This document shows, piece by piece, positions 16,323 to 24,959 of a DNA stretch of 64,000 nucleotides. The stretch spans positions 434,001 through 498,000 of the forward strand of contig NZ_CP107772.1 in the NCBI RefSeq assembly GCF_036345155.1, given 5' to 3'. Position 1 is the first letter of the stretch. Every line of letters starts with the position of its first letter. The notes under the pieces were generated by a model. It ran no database searches and had not been told where the DNA came from. It saw only the letters and a list, made by a program, of their open reading frames with translations. The translations under genes were made by a program, and so were the position numbers. Source of the stretch: Streptomyces sp. NBC_00582. Its GTDB lineage: Bacteria > Actinomycetota > Actinomycetes > Streptomycetales > Streptomycetaceae.

Positions 16323-16958
16323 ATGCCTACGTCAGCCCCGCCCAGCAACCGGTTCGAGCGGCGTCGCGCGGAGACCCGCAGGGCTCTCGTGCGAGCGGCC
16401 CGGCAGATACTCGCCGAGACCGGGGACACGAGCGCCAGCATCCAGGCGATCGCCGAGCGCGCCGACGTCGGCTTCGGCTCCTTCTACAACCACTTCGAGT
16501 CCAAAACGGAGCTGTTCGAGGCGGCTGTGGTGGACGCCCTGGAGGAGTTCGGCCAGAGCTTCGACGAGCGCCTGGCCGGAATCGACGACCCGGCGGAGCT
16601 TCTCGCGGCCGGCTTCCGACTCAGCGCCCGGATGGCCGACTCCCACCCGGAGCTGATGCAGGTCCTGCGCCGCCGCGGCCTCGGGCACATCCACTCGGAC
16701 AACGGACTGGCCCGCCGGGCGCTGCGCGATCTCCAGGTCGGCATGGCCTCCGGCCGTTTCACCACCCTCGACCCGACGGTCGCCCTGTCCGCGCTGGGCG
16801 GAACCCTGCTGTCCCTGGTGGAGCTGCGTTTCGCCCGCCCCGAGGTGGACGGCGACGAGGCCGCGGTGAGCCTCGCCGAGATGGTCCTGCGCATGCTGGG
16901 CCTACCGGCGGACGACGCCCACGAGGTCGCCCGGCGCCCCCTCCCCGACCTCGACTGA
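16323..16958 (+). CDS. TetR-family regulator of the aromatic operon
   Basis: 211 residues. DNA-binding domain: ETRRALVRAARQILAETGDT, SASIQAIAERADVGFGSFYN, HFESKTELFEAAVV (about 17-70). The C-terminal domain is of ordinary TetR type (DPAELLAAGFRLSARMADSHPELMQVLRRR). It is divergent from the ring-cleavage operon, with 135 bp between that hold two copies of a TGATGAATTCATCA-like palindrome, so it most likely represses the operon and itself. The inducer would be a pathway aromatic or its cleavage product. No SD is evident and the start may be leaderless. Confidence 0.85.
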   Translation: MPTSAPPSNRFERRRAETRRALVRAARQILAETGDTSASIQAIAERADVGFGSFYNHFESKTELFEAAVVDALEEFGQSFDERLAGIDDPAELLAAGFRLSARMADSHPELMQVLRRRGLGHIHSDNGLARRALRDLQVGMASGRFTTLDPTVALSALGGTLLSLVELRFARPEVDGDEAAVSLAEMVLRMLGLPADDAHEVARRPLPDLD

Positions 16959-17190
16959 CGACACCTGGGCGGACGACGAGTCCGGGCGGAAGGTGACCGA
17001 GCGGCCGGTGAAGCGGGCGTCGATCCCGTCCTCCGTGGGGGTGACCGACCGCAGGCGGAGCCCTTCGGGAACGTTCTGCAGCGGAATGGGCTCGTCCAGG
17101 GCTCGGTGCGGGTGGCGGATGAGGCGGCGGGCTTGGTCGGCGGCCGGGAAGACGTCGAGGAGGAGCACCAGGCAGCCGGGCCCTCGCCGC
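16902..17190 (-). pseudogene. LmeA/DUF2993-like C-terminal fragment
   Basis: The minus strand encodes LDEPIPLQNVPEGLRLRSVT, PTEDGIDARFTGRSVTFRPD, which resembles the end of DUF2993 (LmeA-type) secreted phospholipid-binding proteins. The N-terminal two thirds, including any signal peptide, are missing. The frame overlaps the 3' end of the TetR gene. Confidence 0.4.
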
Positions 17191-17268
17191 CACCCTCGCT
17201 GACGCCGAGAGCGCAGGCTACGACCCAGCCGGCCTCCTCACCGAAGCAGCTGGGCGACGGGAAGCCTG
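17174..17268 (+). pseudogene. Possible relaxase C-terminal fragment
   Basis: RALAATLADAESAGYDPAGL, LTEAAGRREA ends at TGA. This resembles the C-terminal tail of actinobacterial mobilisation relaxases (LADAE.AGYDPA.LL.EAA..RE). The fragment is short and the assignment tentative. Confidence 0.3.
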
Positions 17269-17461
17269 ATCGTGGCGGTATGTGAAGCAGTGCCGCCCAC
17301 GCCCTCCGCCAAGGACTCCGTCGGCGGTGGCATCGCGGTCGCCGAATCCACGACGACCGCACCGCATTCGCCGACGTACTCGGCAACGGCCGCGGGGCGC
17401 GCAGGAGTCGGTCCCGCGTGCTCTCGGGCAGCACCCGGCGCAGGACCGGCACGCTGGCGCT

Positions 17462-17657
17462 GAAGCTACTATCTGCCGACCTACGCACCCGACCTCAACC
17501 CAGCCGAGGGGATCTGGTCCCTCCTGCGACGCGGCTGGCTCTCCAACGTCGCCTTCAGTACCCCTGAAACCTCGTCCAGCGCATCCGGCGCGGCCTACGG
17601 CACATGCAGTACCGCAGCGAACTCATAGACGGCTGCCTTGCCGAGACCGGTCTGGCA
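17462..17657 (+). pseudogene. IS630-family transposase, C-terminal fragment
   Basis: YYLPTYAPDLNPAEGIWSLL, RRGWLSNVAFSTPE contains the last catalytic Glu region (DLNPAEGIW) of IS630/Tc1-type transposases. One frame change near 17565 is needed to continue into LVQRIRRGLRHMQYRSELID, GCLAETGLAIRPT before the stop. The end of this fragment forms the left 83-bp direct repeat described separately. Confidence 0.7.
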
Positions 17658-17705
17658 ATCAGACCCACCTGAGCAACCCGGCCACATCACGAGTTCAACC
17701 TCAGT
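17623..17705 (+). repeat. 83-bp direct repeat, left copy (IS630 end)
   Basis: Matches 19145-19227 at 74 of 83 positions in the same orientation. It spans the last codons of an IS630 transposase (...AETG...IRPT stop) and the terminal CATCACGAGTTCAACCTCAG. Together the copies bracket the Qor2/HxlR pair. The stop codon of the minus-strand gene at 17701 lies inside this repeat. Confidence 0.8.
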
Positions 17706-18573
17706 AGTGCAGGGTGGCCGCGAGTGCCTCGGCCAGGGTCACGGGCGGACGGCCGATCAGGCGGCGCAAGTCGCCAGAGTCGGTGTACATCTCGCCGCGG
17801 TTCATACCGCGGTCAGCGTCAGCGAGGACCTCTGCCAGCTCGGCGGGTAGGCCCGCGGAGGCCAGTACCCGGGCGAAGTCGGCCACCGGGAGGTCAGCGT
17901 AGGTAACTTGCTTTCCGGCCGCAGCGGAGATCGCGGCGGCGAGCTCAGTCAGGGTGAAGGATTCGTCGCCGCCGAGCTCGTACACGGCGCCGGTGTGGCC
18001 TTCAGCGGTGAGGACGACCGCTGCGGCCTCGGCGTAGTCGGCGCGGGACGCGGCGCTGATCCGCCCCTCGCCTGCGGCGCCGACGACCGCGCCGTTCTGC
18101 AGGATCTGCGGCAGTTGGCTGGTGTAGTTCTCCAGGTACCAGCCGTTGCGCAGCAGCACGCTGGGGATTCCGCGGTCCCGCAGATACGCCTCGGTCTCGC
18201 TGTGCGTGGCACCGATGACGGTGGTGGCCGTGTCCGCGTGCGTCGTGCTCGTGTACGCCACTAGCGACACACCTGCGGATGCCGCGGCGTCGATCACGCG
18301 GCGGTGGTTGGCGACCCGCTCGCCCACGGGGACCGAGGCCGAGATCAGCAGCAGCCTTTCCGCCCCCGCGAATGCCTCGGCCAGGCCGTCGGTGTCCGCG
18401 AAGTCGGCGCGGCGTACCGTGATGCCTCGGTCGGCCAAATCCTTGATCCCGGCGATGTCCCGGCCGGTCGCGATGATGTCCGCGGCCGGGATCCCGCGCC
18501 GCAGCAGTGCCTCGACGGTGAGCCTGCCCAGCTGGCCGGTGGCTCCGGTGACGACGATCGGCATGATGGTCAT
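17701..18573 (-). CDS. Qor2/NmrA-like NAD(P)H quinone reductase
   Basis: 290 residues, atypical SDR. IVVTGATGQLGRLTVEALLR is the dinucleotide-binding loop. IIATGRDIAGIKDLADRGIT, RLLLISASVPVGERVANHRR, VAYTSTTHADTATTVIGATH and SVLLRNGWYLENYTSQLPQI follow the pattern of QorB / quinone oxidoreductase 2. Such enzymes reduce quinones with NADPH and relieve quinone or disulfide stress. It is divergent from an HxlR regulator with a conserved N-terminal Cys, the qor2-qorR layout known from Corynebacterium. The ATG at 18573 or the one nine bases later may be the start. The 3' end runs exactly into the 83-bp IS630-derived repeat, which supplies the stop. Confidence 0.8.
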   Translation of the reverse strand: MTIMPIVVTGATGQLGRLTVEALLRRGIPAADIIATGRDIAGIKDLADRGITVRRADFADTDGLAEAFAGAERLLLISASVPVGERVANHRRVIDAAASAGVSLVAYTSTTHADTATTVIGATHSETEAYLRDRGIPSVLLRNGWYLENYTSQLPQILQNGAVVGAAGEGRISAASRADYAEAAAVVLTAEGHTGAVYELGGDESFTLTELAAAISAAAGKQVTYADLPVADFARVLASAGLPAELAEVLADADRGMNRGEMYTDSGDLRRLIGRPPVTLAEALAATLHY

Positions 18574-18676
18574 TCCTTCCTTCCGCGCGTGCCTCGCACG
18601 CCTGCCGCGGTCCGTCCGCCGCGGGATGGAACACAGAATGACCTGGATACTCTCTGTTGGGGAGTAGCCACTTCTT

Positions 18677-18691
18677 GGTAGGGTACTTACC
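18677..18691. promoter_or_regulatory. Putative HxlR/QorR operator
   Basis: GGTA-GGGTACT-TACC is a short dyad in the 144-bp gap between the divergent qor2-like and hxlR-like genes, 26 bp before the HxlR ATG. HxlR (DUF24) regulators bind GTAC/TTAC-rich dyads of this kind. Confidence 0.4.
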
Positions 18692-18717
18692 GCAGCGAAA
18701 GCATTGAGGTGAGCCGT

Positions 18718-19122
18718 ATGGCTGCTGTCGAGAATGTGACCGGACCCATGCCGTCATTCGATCCGTACGAGCGCGGCTGCCCGTCGCGGGACCTGCTCGA
18801 CCAGATCGGCAGCAAGTGGGCGGTCCTCGTGCTGGGCGAACTCGGCCGGAACGGGACCTCCCGGTTCGGTCATCTCCGGCAGGCGCTGGCGGGCGTGAGC
18901 GAGAAGATGCTCACCCAGACGCTGCGCACCCTCGAACGCGACGGACTGGTCAGCCGGACCGTCTACCCAGAGGTGCCGCCGCACGTGGAGTATGAGCTGA
19001 CCGCGCTCGGCCAGACGCTACGGGAACCGCTGAAGGCACTCACGGAGTGGTCCGTGCTGCACATCGAAGAAGTCATCACCGCCCGCGAAGAGTACGACGA
19101 CCGCACTGAGCGCACCAGGTAA
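18718..19122 (+). CDS. HxlR-family (QorR-like) redox-sensing regulator
   Basis: 134 residues with the winged-helix HxlR/DUF24 signature: CPSRDLLDQIGSKWAVLVLG, GELGRNGTSRFGHLRQALAG, VSEKMLTQTLRTLERDGLVS, RTVYPEVPPHVEYELTALG. A single Cys at position 21, at the start of the domain, is the conserved redox-sensing Cys of QorR/YodB-type members. It likely represses the divergent quinone reductase and itself until oxidised by quinone or diamide-like agents. ATG 18718 has GAGGTG six bases upstream and is preferred to GTG 18709. Confidence 0.85.
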   Translation: MAAVENVTGPMPSFDPYERGCPSRDLLDQIGSKWAVLVLGELGRNGTSRFGHLRQALAGVSEKMLTQTLRTLERDGLVSRTVYPEVPPHVEYELTALGQTLREPLKALTEWSVLHIEEVITAREEYDDRTERTR

Positions 19123-19144
19123 TCAGCGGCGGCCAGCGGTCTGG

Positions 19145-19227
19145 TCATAGACGGCCGCATCGCCGAGACCGGCCCGACAATCAGACCCACCTAAGCCACC
19201 CGGCGACATCACGAGTTCAACCTCAGT
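19145..19227 (+). repeat. 83-bp direct repeat, right copy (IS630 end)
   Basis: Right partner of 17623-17705 (89 % identical, same orientation). It encodes the remnant VIDGRIAETGPTIRPT followed by a stop. It begins just after the HxlR stop codon and is followed at once by an inverted IS5-type end. Confidence 0.8.
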
Positions 19228-19231
19228 GAGC

Positions 19232-19335
19232 CCCTTTTAATCCTCCGCTGGAGGGTGAAACGGGCTGGCCGACGGGTGCGGTGAGGAGGCAGGGCCTTCG
19301 TCGTCGGCGTAGTGGTTCCACTCATCACACCGGCG
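19232..19335 (-). mobile_element. Solo end of the IS5-type element at 19919-20809
   Basis: The reverse complement of this stretch (GAGTGGAACCACTACGCCGA ... TTTCACCCTCCAGCGGAGGA) closely matches the right end of the element at 19919-20809 (GAGTGGAATCACCACGCCGA ... TTTCACCCTCCAGCACAGGA). It carries only about 100 bp and no transposase. Confidence 0.6.
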
Positions 19336-19487
19336 CCTGGAGGAGCCCACTGCAGCCAATTTCGTGCGCGCAGAGAACACTCGGGCGGCGCTACCAGACA
19401 AGCATCGCTTGTACGGACCCGTAACTTCTACATGCAAGGGGCCTGCCTGCAACTACGGCCCCGCGCGCTGTATCAAGGGAGTGAGCC

Positions 19488-19892
19488 ATGAGTTCTCAGG
19501 TGAAGGTATTCGGGTTCGGCATGCCGTGGGAGTCGTTGTACGGGTACAGCCAGGCCACCCAGGTCGGTGACACGGTTTACGTGTCGGGGCAGCTGTCTCA
19601 TGACCGTCACGGCAAATTCGTGGGTGCCGGTGACTTCGAACTGCAGGTCCGCACCACACTGGAGAATCTGGACTTGGTGCTGGGGCAGTTCGGAGCCGAG
19701 CGCAGCCAGATAGTGGAGACCACGGTTCTGGTGAGGAACCTGCGGGAGAACTTCGACACGACAGCACGCCTTCACGCCGAGTACTTCGGGGAGCACCGGC
19801 CCACCAGCACGGTCATGGGAGTGTCCGACTTGGCCCTGCCGGACCAACTTGTGGAGATCGGCGCGCTCGTGCGTCTCGACGTGAAGCCATAG
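19488..19892 (+). CDS. RidA (YjgF/UK114)-family protein
   Basis: 134 residues with the trimeric RidA pattern: SQATQVGDTVYVSGQLSHDR, DFELQVRTTLENLDLVLGQF, IVETTVLVRNLRENFDTTAR, YFGEHRPTSTVMGVSDLALP, LVEIGALVRLD. Archetypal RidA hydrolyses enamine/imine intermediates of PLP enzymes, using an Arg in the 'RP..T' region (HRPTSTVMGV here). The usual Glu near the end is in VEIGALVRLD. Many relatives work in amine or aromatic catabolism. It stands alone between an IS end and an IS5 pseudogene, so its context gives no pathway. ATG 19488 follows GGGAGTGAGCC. Confidence 0.85.
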   Translation: MSSQVKVFGFGMPWESLYGYSQATQVGDTVYVSGQLSHDRHGKFVGAGDFELQVRTTLENLDLVLGQFGAERSQIVETTVLVRNLRENFDTTARLHAEYFGEHRPTSTVMGVSDLALPDQLVEIGALVRLDVKP

Positions 19893-19918
19893 GTGAGAAG
19901 GCTGGCCTGATTTCTTCG

Positions 19919-20809
19919 GCCTCTTTCATCCTGGATAGTTGCAGGTCAACAGCGTGTGGACAGCTTGAACGATGGTGCTGATGCGACGGGTGGAGCATCT
20001 GGCTCGCCGGAGCAGCCGCCAGGCTTTCAGCTGGGCGAAGGCGCGTTCGCCGGGGGCTCTCAGCCGGGCATGGTCGCGGTTGAACTGCTGGTAATGCGGG
20101 GGCTGTTCGCGGTGGTGGTAGTACGGGGTTCGGAAGGTGGCGCCAGACCCTGGTAGGCGCGGTCCGCGAGGACGAGGGTCTGCCGGGTCAGGCAGGCCTG
20201 GACGATGCCATGGGCGCGGGCCGCGGTCAGGTCGTGGGTGAGCCCGGGTGTCGCGCGGGAGAACCACAGCGGTGTGCCGTCGGAACGGGCGATGACCTGC
20301 ACGTTCATGCCGTGCTTGCGGTGTTTCTGCGAGTAATACGGCTCGTCGGCACGGACACGGTCGGTGGGGATCAGAGTGCCGTCAACGATGACGTGGTCGC
20401 CCTCACCGAGGCCGGTGAGGGCTTCGTGGAGGCAGGGCGCCCAGGAGACCAGGACGTCCAAGGTCTCATCCACGTACCGCCAGGCAGTGGCCTGGGATAT
20501 CCCGAACCTGCTCCGAGCTGGGAGAACGTCTCGTACTTGCGCAGGTGGACGAGGGTGAGCAACGCCTGTTCAAAGCAGCCGAGCTTGCGCCAGCGGGTAT
20601 TGCGGGTCCGGCGGTGTTCGTGCAGCAGCCAGGCGACATGCTCGACGAGCTCGTGCGGGACGTCGAGCATGGCAGGATACGGAACCAACAGGGCCCCTTC
20701 GGTCGCCGATGTGCTGAGTGGAATCACCACGCCGACGACGAGGGGCCCTGCCTCGTCACCACACACGCTGACCAGCCCATTTCACCCTCCAGCACAGGAT
20801 GAAAGAGGC
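19919..20809 (-). mobile_element. IS5-type insertion sequence, degenerate
   Basis: An 891-bp element with perfect 15-bp inverted repeats, GCCTCTTTCATCCTG at 19919-19933 and its complement at 20795-20809. It contains one minus-strand transposase gene with at least two frameshifts. A solo end of the same family lies at 19232-19335, on the other side of ridA. No clear target duplication is visible. Confidence 0.8.
19926..20670 (-). pseudogene. IS5-type transposase, two frameshifts
   Basis: The pieces are MLDVPHELVEHVAWLLHEHR ... ALLTLVHLRKYETFSQLGAG; then YVDETLDVLVSWAPCLHEAL, GDHVIVDGTLIPTDRVRADE, YYSQKHRKHGMNVQVIARSD, TLVLADRAYQG; then PYYHHREQPPHYQQFNRDHA, GERAFAQLKAWRLLRR and VQAVHTLLTCNYPG. 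The joins near 20505 and 20150 need frame changes. The DDE residues (VDGTLI, LADRAYQG, GERAFAQLK) are recognisable, but the reading frame is not intact. Confidence 0.8.
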
Positions 20810-21023
20810 TCAGTAACCGCGCATAATCGACAACTGCTCCATGCGCTCTCGCAGCCCAACCTCCCAGTCCGGGTGCTGCCGACCCAGCCGCACCCGGGAC
20901 GAACCGAGTGAACCGGCATAGAGCCCCCCGCTGACCCCTTCAGGCGCCGTGCCACTCGGCACGGAACAGCCGTGGTTTGCCGCCCCGGTCGGTGAGCGCC
21001 GGTCGTCAGCCGTGGGCGGGCGG

Positions 21024-21180
21024 TCACTCCGTCAGCGCACCCATTGCCCGATCGAGCAGGAGGGCGAGGGAGACAGTGCCCTCGCAGGCCACCCACCCTC
21101 TCGCGGCCGCGTCCAGGCAGGCGAGGGCGGCTGCGACCAGCGCGGTCGGCCTGGGGTCCTCCGGCCGGCCACACCCACGT
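21024..21180 (-). pseudogene. TetR-family regulator, C-terminal fragment
   Basis: The minus strand reads GRPEDPRPTALVAAALACLD, AARGWVACEGTVSLALLLDR, AMGALTE then a stop, the typical C-terminus of an actinobacterial TetR. The DNA-binding domain is missing. An IS630 remnant begins at its upstream edge. Confidence 0.45.
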
Positions 21181-21442
21181 CTCCCACGCCATGCGTGAGC
21201 TGATCGCCGAGCGCAAGTGGCTGACGGTGTTCCTGCTGCCCGCGTACTCGCCCGACCTCAACCCTGTGGAGTGGGTATGGGCGCACGTCAAGCGCAGCCT
21301 GGCCAATCTCGCCGTAGTCGCCCTGGACCGACTCGAAGCCCTCGTACGCAACCGGCTCAAGCGCCTTCAGTACCGGCCAGATACCCTCGACGGCTTCATG
21401 GCCGGCACCGGCCTGGCCCTCGACGACCCAGCCTCACCCTGA
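21176..21442 (+). pseudogene. IS630-family transposase, C-terminal fragment
   Basis: MRELIAERKWLTVFLLPAYS, PDLNPVEWVWAHVKRSLANL ends in GLALDDPASP and a stop. The last catalytic Glu (NPVEWVW) is present, but the first two thirds of the gene are gone. The end (CACCCTGACAAGTCGGCGTCAGTA) recurs in altered form near 27424-27449, on the far side of the fibre genes. Confidence 0.7.
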
Positions 21443-21458
21443 CAAGTCGGCGTCAGTA

Positions 21459-21674
21459 TTGCGGCAGGGCCGGGTCTGGCGGGGCGGCTCGGGCTGGACC
21501 TACATCCACCACGAGTGGCTGCGCAAGCAGCGATTCGACGACGCGGACACCCAGTTCGCCTTCGACAACGGATACGGGGAGGTCCTGTCCCTGGAGACCA
21601 TGCGCGACCGCTTCGACCAGCGCATCACCGACGCAGCCGCCCGCCCGCAGTGGCACGCCGCCGTACACGGGTAG
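21459..21674 (+). pseudogene. IS110-type transposase middle fragment fused to small-gene tail
   Basis: RQGRVWRGGSGWTYIHHEWL, RKQRFDDADTQFAFDNGYGE, VLSLETMRDRFDQRITDAAA resembles the segment between the DEDD catalytic part and the C-terminal part of IS110-family transposases. At about 21650 the frame passes into HAAVHG, then TAG and YEGHIQGEDERPGCDF. That is the tail of the small gene at 26934, whose codon here is TGG. Confidence 0.5.
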
Positions 21675-21828
21675 TACGAGGGCCACATTCAAGGCGAGGA
21701 CGAGCGCCCCGGCTGCGACTTCCGGGGTCAGTTCCGAAGAACGGCGACCGCGGCTGACCTGACCCTGGTACTGACGGGATCCGGGCAGCGCTGCTGTGGG
21801 CTTTCGACCGTGGTCCGGGCGTTGGCCG
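21653..21828 (+). repeat. Direct repeat of small-gene tail, left copy
   Basis: About 175 bp closely matching 27062-27232 in the same orientation. It holds the end of the small CxxC gene (with a TGG to TAG change at 21672) and about 100 bp downstream, including GGGCTTTCGACCGTGGTCCG. The two copies bracket the whole fibre-gene region. Confidence 0.75.
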
Positions 21829-21880
21829 TTGTTCCAGGTAGGTGCCAGCGAAGGCGCCGTCGACGGGTTCCTGTGGTGTG

Positions 21881-22933
21881 GTTCCGGTCAGGAGGGGGTC
21901 GATTCGGGACAGAACTGGAGGATTGTGGGATGCGATCGGGTGAGGGCTGCTTACTTTCGATGGGTCTGCTGGCGCCGGTTCCCAGGTCGGGCCCGTGGCC
22001 TCGAAAGTCTGCACGGGACCGGCGACAGCGGTGGCTCCGCCGGGTGTCTTGTGCCTGCATCGTGTGCACCGCCGAGGTAGGGAGAATCTACCGTGCCGTC
22101 CTTGCTGCACTACGAGATCCTCACGGATCCGACTTCGCTTCAGGTTTCGCGTCCTGGGGCGCCATCGGTGGGGATGGTGTACGTGGTCGTCTCCAACCCT
22201 CACCTGGCCGATGTGACATGGCAGCACATCGATGTGCTGATTCCGATCGGCAGCGGCAGCGGTGCTCTGACGGACAACGCCTCGGAGATCACCGCGAGCA
22301 TCCCCACCAGGAGCTATCAGCCGCAGCCCACTGAGCAGGCCCCGAACTTCACTCCGCACTCCGGGGGCGGAGGCCATTTCCGTTTCCGAGCCGCGGCCCC
22401 CTTGAAGGGGGAGATGACGTTCCCGGGACAGGAGTACTTGATCCTGAAGCTGGAGAACATCCCTGTTTCGGACCAGGCGGGCCTGGCCGTCGTGTCGATC
22501 CACGAGACCGCCTACCGCGGCGACCTCGGTGCGCGGAAGCAGTCCCCCCGTTTCTACGGCACCGCGCTCGGGCTGGTGAAGCAGACTCCGCAGGTCCCGC
22601 AGAACTTCCGCGCGGACCACTCCATGGTGAGCGCGGGCCAGGACGTCGTCCTGCGCTGGGAGGGACCGGACAGCCTCAGGTACTGGATCCGCTACCCGGA
22701 CGGGGCCTTTGAACCCGTCAACCCACCGGTGAGGCCCACACCGACATCGTACGGGCCGCACCGTCACACACCCACCCGCTCCCTGACACGTGGCACCACC
22801 TACACCCTCATGGCCGGGACTGTCGACGGCAACGGGCAGGTGCAGGAGGGGTACTTCCTCACCACCACCGTCCACGCACTCATCCCCGAATTCGACAGCG
22901 GGACGCGCACACCGTGGATCGAAGGGACGACAG
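21881..22933 (+). repeat. Duplicated 5' module, copy A
   Basis: About 1.05 kb nearly identical to 25262-26302. It includes some 210 bp of leader (GGAGGATTGTGGGATGCGAT and onward) and the first 280 codons of the fibre-like gene. Similarity drops abruptly after GAAGGGACGACAG. Small in-frame length changes occur around 22360-22390 and 22520-22550. Confidence 0.9.
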
Positions 22934-23691
22934 CCCCGGGCCGGGTCACCTTCAGCAGGGACGGAGCGAAGGTCGACCACAACGGTATCCCGGGGACGGT
23001 CGAGGCCGGGACCGCCGACATCCTCAACGACGTGAGGGCCTCGACGGTCAAGGGACGCAGCGCCAACTCCGGCTGGATCGACTTCCCCGACACCGGTATC
23101 ACCGTTCACCACGGTCCGAATCTGGACCTCGGCGTCATCGACGCCGCCGGCGTCAACACCACGTGGGTCGGCGACCGCACCGGCGCGAAGGGCTGGATCG
23201 GGTTCTCCCAGCCCGGGGCCACCGTCTACAAGGGCGGTACCCAGGACCGGGGCACTCTCAGCGCCGACAAGATCGACGTCAACGGCCTCAACACCACGTG
23301 GGTCGGCGACCAGGACGGCGGCAACGGCTGGATCGAGTTCCCGGAGTCGGGCCTGAGCGTATTCCACGGCCGGGGAAGGGACCGGGGGACCGTCTCAGCC
23401 CACAAGGCCGATCTGGACGACCTGGTCACCGGCACGGCGCTGGTGAAGAAGCGACTCACCGTCAACGGAGGAATGACGGTCAGCGAGGGAAAGAAGCGGG
23501 CATTGTTCACCCACCCCAACGGCTATGTGGGTATCGACACGGGCATGGAAGTCAAAGGCCGGGAGGGTTACGGGTATGTCTTCCGGGTCAACGCAGGTGG
23601 CGAGTACGGAGTATTTGTCGACGGTCCCCTTGCTGTCAGCAAGACAATCTACGTGTGGAATAAAGATGGGACGGGCGGCAGGTTCCTTTAG
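22093..23691 (+). CDS. Fibre-like protein A, no recognised family
   Basis: 532 residues from GTG 22093, seven bases after GGGAG. Residues 1-165 form a conserved head (HYEILTDPTSLQVSRPGAPS ... SDQAGLAVVSIHE). Residues 166-265 look like a fibronectin-III/Ig sandwich (QNFRADHSMVSAGQDVVLRW ... TLMAGTVDGNGQV). From 270 there is a repetitive shaft: GVNTTWVGDRTGAKGWIGF and GLNTTWVGDQDGGNGWIEF lie 45 residues apart, with 'GT(V/L)SA.K.D' links and two more degenerate units before them. The tail (450-532: KKRLTVNGGMTVSEGKKRAL ... VFRVNAGGEYGVFVDG) resembles phage tail-fibre or adhesin tips. There is no signal peptide or membrane segment. The head is nearly identical to protein B; the shaft and tip differ. 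Confidence 0.75.
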   Translation: MPSLLHYEILTDPTSLQVSRPGAPSVGMVYVVVSNPHLADVTWQHIDVLIPIGSGSGALTDNASEITASIPTRSYQPQPTEQAPNFTPHSGGGGHFRFRAAAPLKGEMTFPGQEYLILKLENIPVSDQAGLAVVSIHETAYRGDLGARKQSPRFYGTALGLVKQTPQVPQNFRADHSMVSAGQDVVLRWEGPDSLRYWIRYPDGAFEPVNPPVRPTPTSYGPHRHTPTRSLTRGTTYTLMAGTVDGNGQVQEGYFLTTTVHALIPEFDSGTRTPWIEGTTAPGRVTFSRDGAKVDHNGIPGTVEAGTADILNDVRASTVKGRSANSGWIDFPDTGITVHHGPNLDLGVIDAAGVNTTWVGDRTGAKGWIGFSQPGATVYKGGTQDRGTLSADKIDVNGLNTTWVGDQDGGNGWIEFPESGLSVFHGRGRDRGTVSAHKADLDDLVTGTALVKKRLTVNGGMTVSEGKKRALFTHPNGYVGIDTGMEVKGREGYGYVFRVNAGGEYGVFVDGPLAVSKTIYVWNKDGTGGRFL

Positions 23692-24724
23692 CCAGTGCCG
23701 CATCAGGTCACGTTCGCCATCGGATGCCGCGACGTTGAGGTCGCCGAGCAGTTCGACCGCGCTCGGGGCCATCCGGGAGAGGGCGTCCTGGACGCTGTAC
23801 CGGACGTACAGCGAGTCGGCGAGCATCGACGCGTCCGGGCCGCCGTCGTCGATCCGGTGGGCGACGCCCTCCGCTGCTGACATCGCACCCTCGGCCTCCA
23901 TCAGCAGCCCTATCTGCTCGGACTCGGGCACCTTCTGGTCGAGCAGCACTCACTCGACCAGTGCGCCGACGGCCCGAGGCAACTGCCTGTCAGCAGTTGG
24001 AACCACGCGAAGGCTGCGGTCAGCAGGGCATCGAGCTGCCCGTCGGCGTCAGAGTCCCGCACCAGCAGCTCCAGCGGTACCAGGACGTTTCCGAGGGTGA
24101 TCTGCCCGTGCTCGGTCCCCGTCCCGTCGGCGCTCCAGCCCTCAGCGACCGCAGGCACCTGCGTCAAGGCCAGTTCCCCGCCCAGCTCGTCGGACCGAGG
24201 GACCCATCACACCGGCGACGAGCACGTTCACCTCCCTGGCAGGAGGGCAGGGGCGCGTGCCCCCGCTGACCTGTACCCCGTCGGGCCCCACCGTGGCGCT
24301 CGTCAGGGGCGAGGGGGGACCGGTTCGGTGCACTCCTCGGGGAAGCCGGACGCCACGAGGCGATTGCCGCCGGCCAGTTCCGCGAGGAGCATCGGATCCA
24401 GGGCACCACGGTCGGCCAGAGTGACCAGGACGGCGATCCCGAAGTGGTGCGTGGCGGGGTCCACGACCGGCGACGGCGCCCTGCTGCCCAGGGCGCCGGC
24501 CCCCGGCCCTGCTAAGCGACCGGTACCAGCAGCCCGGGGTCACCGCAGTCACGGAACAGCTGAAGGCCGGGGCCTCCAGCTCCGTCAAGGACACTGCCCG
24601 CAGGCCGTCGTCCAGGCCCAGTAGCAGCTTCGCCGTAGTCGTACGTTCCCGCTCCAGAAATCGCATTGCCTGCCCCGCTCCGTCCGGGAGCACCACCCGG
24701 GTGGTGCGCAGCAGCTGCCACACC
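23692..24724 (-). pseudogene. Decayed helical protein, possibly ACAD-like
   Basis: The minus strand gives protein-like pieces in changing frames: MRFLERERTTTAKLLLGLDD; ALDPMLLAELAGGNRLVASG; ITLGNVLVPLELLVRDSDAD then LDALLTAAFAWFQLLTGSCL; and LLDQKVPESEQIGLLMEAEG ... YVRYSVQDALSRMAPSAVEL. At least three frame changes separate them. The last piece resembles the C-terminal helical bundle of acyl-CoA dehydrogenase-like proteins, but I am not sure of the family. It fills the space between the two fibre genes. Confidence 0.35.
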
Positions 24725-24959
24725 GCCCCAGGACCGGGCCTGCCCTGGAAGGCAATGCACTTGGGCAGCGCCGCGTGCGGCGCCCATTCCGAGATCGGGG
24801 GTGGAACGGGTGGGTACCCGTGTTCCTGTTCTCCCGATTCCCACCTATGACTCCCAGGAAGGTATTCCGTGCATCAGGGTGACTGCTCAGCGTCCGTCGT
24901 GTAGCAGTCCGGCCCGACAGCCATAGGCGGTGGCTCGGAGCCGGACCGCTTTTCGATCG

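Noticed and set aside
17623..19227. A complete composite transposon
   Set aside because: The flanking IS630 pieces lack any working transposase; only terminal scraps remain, so mobility is at most passive.
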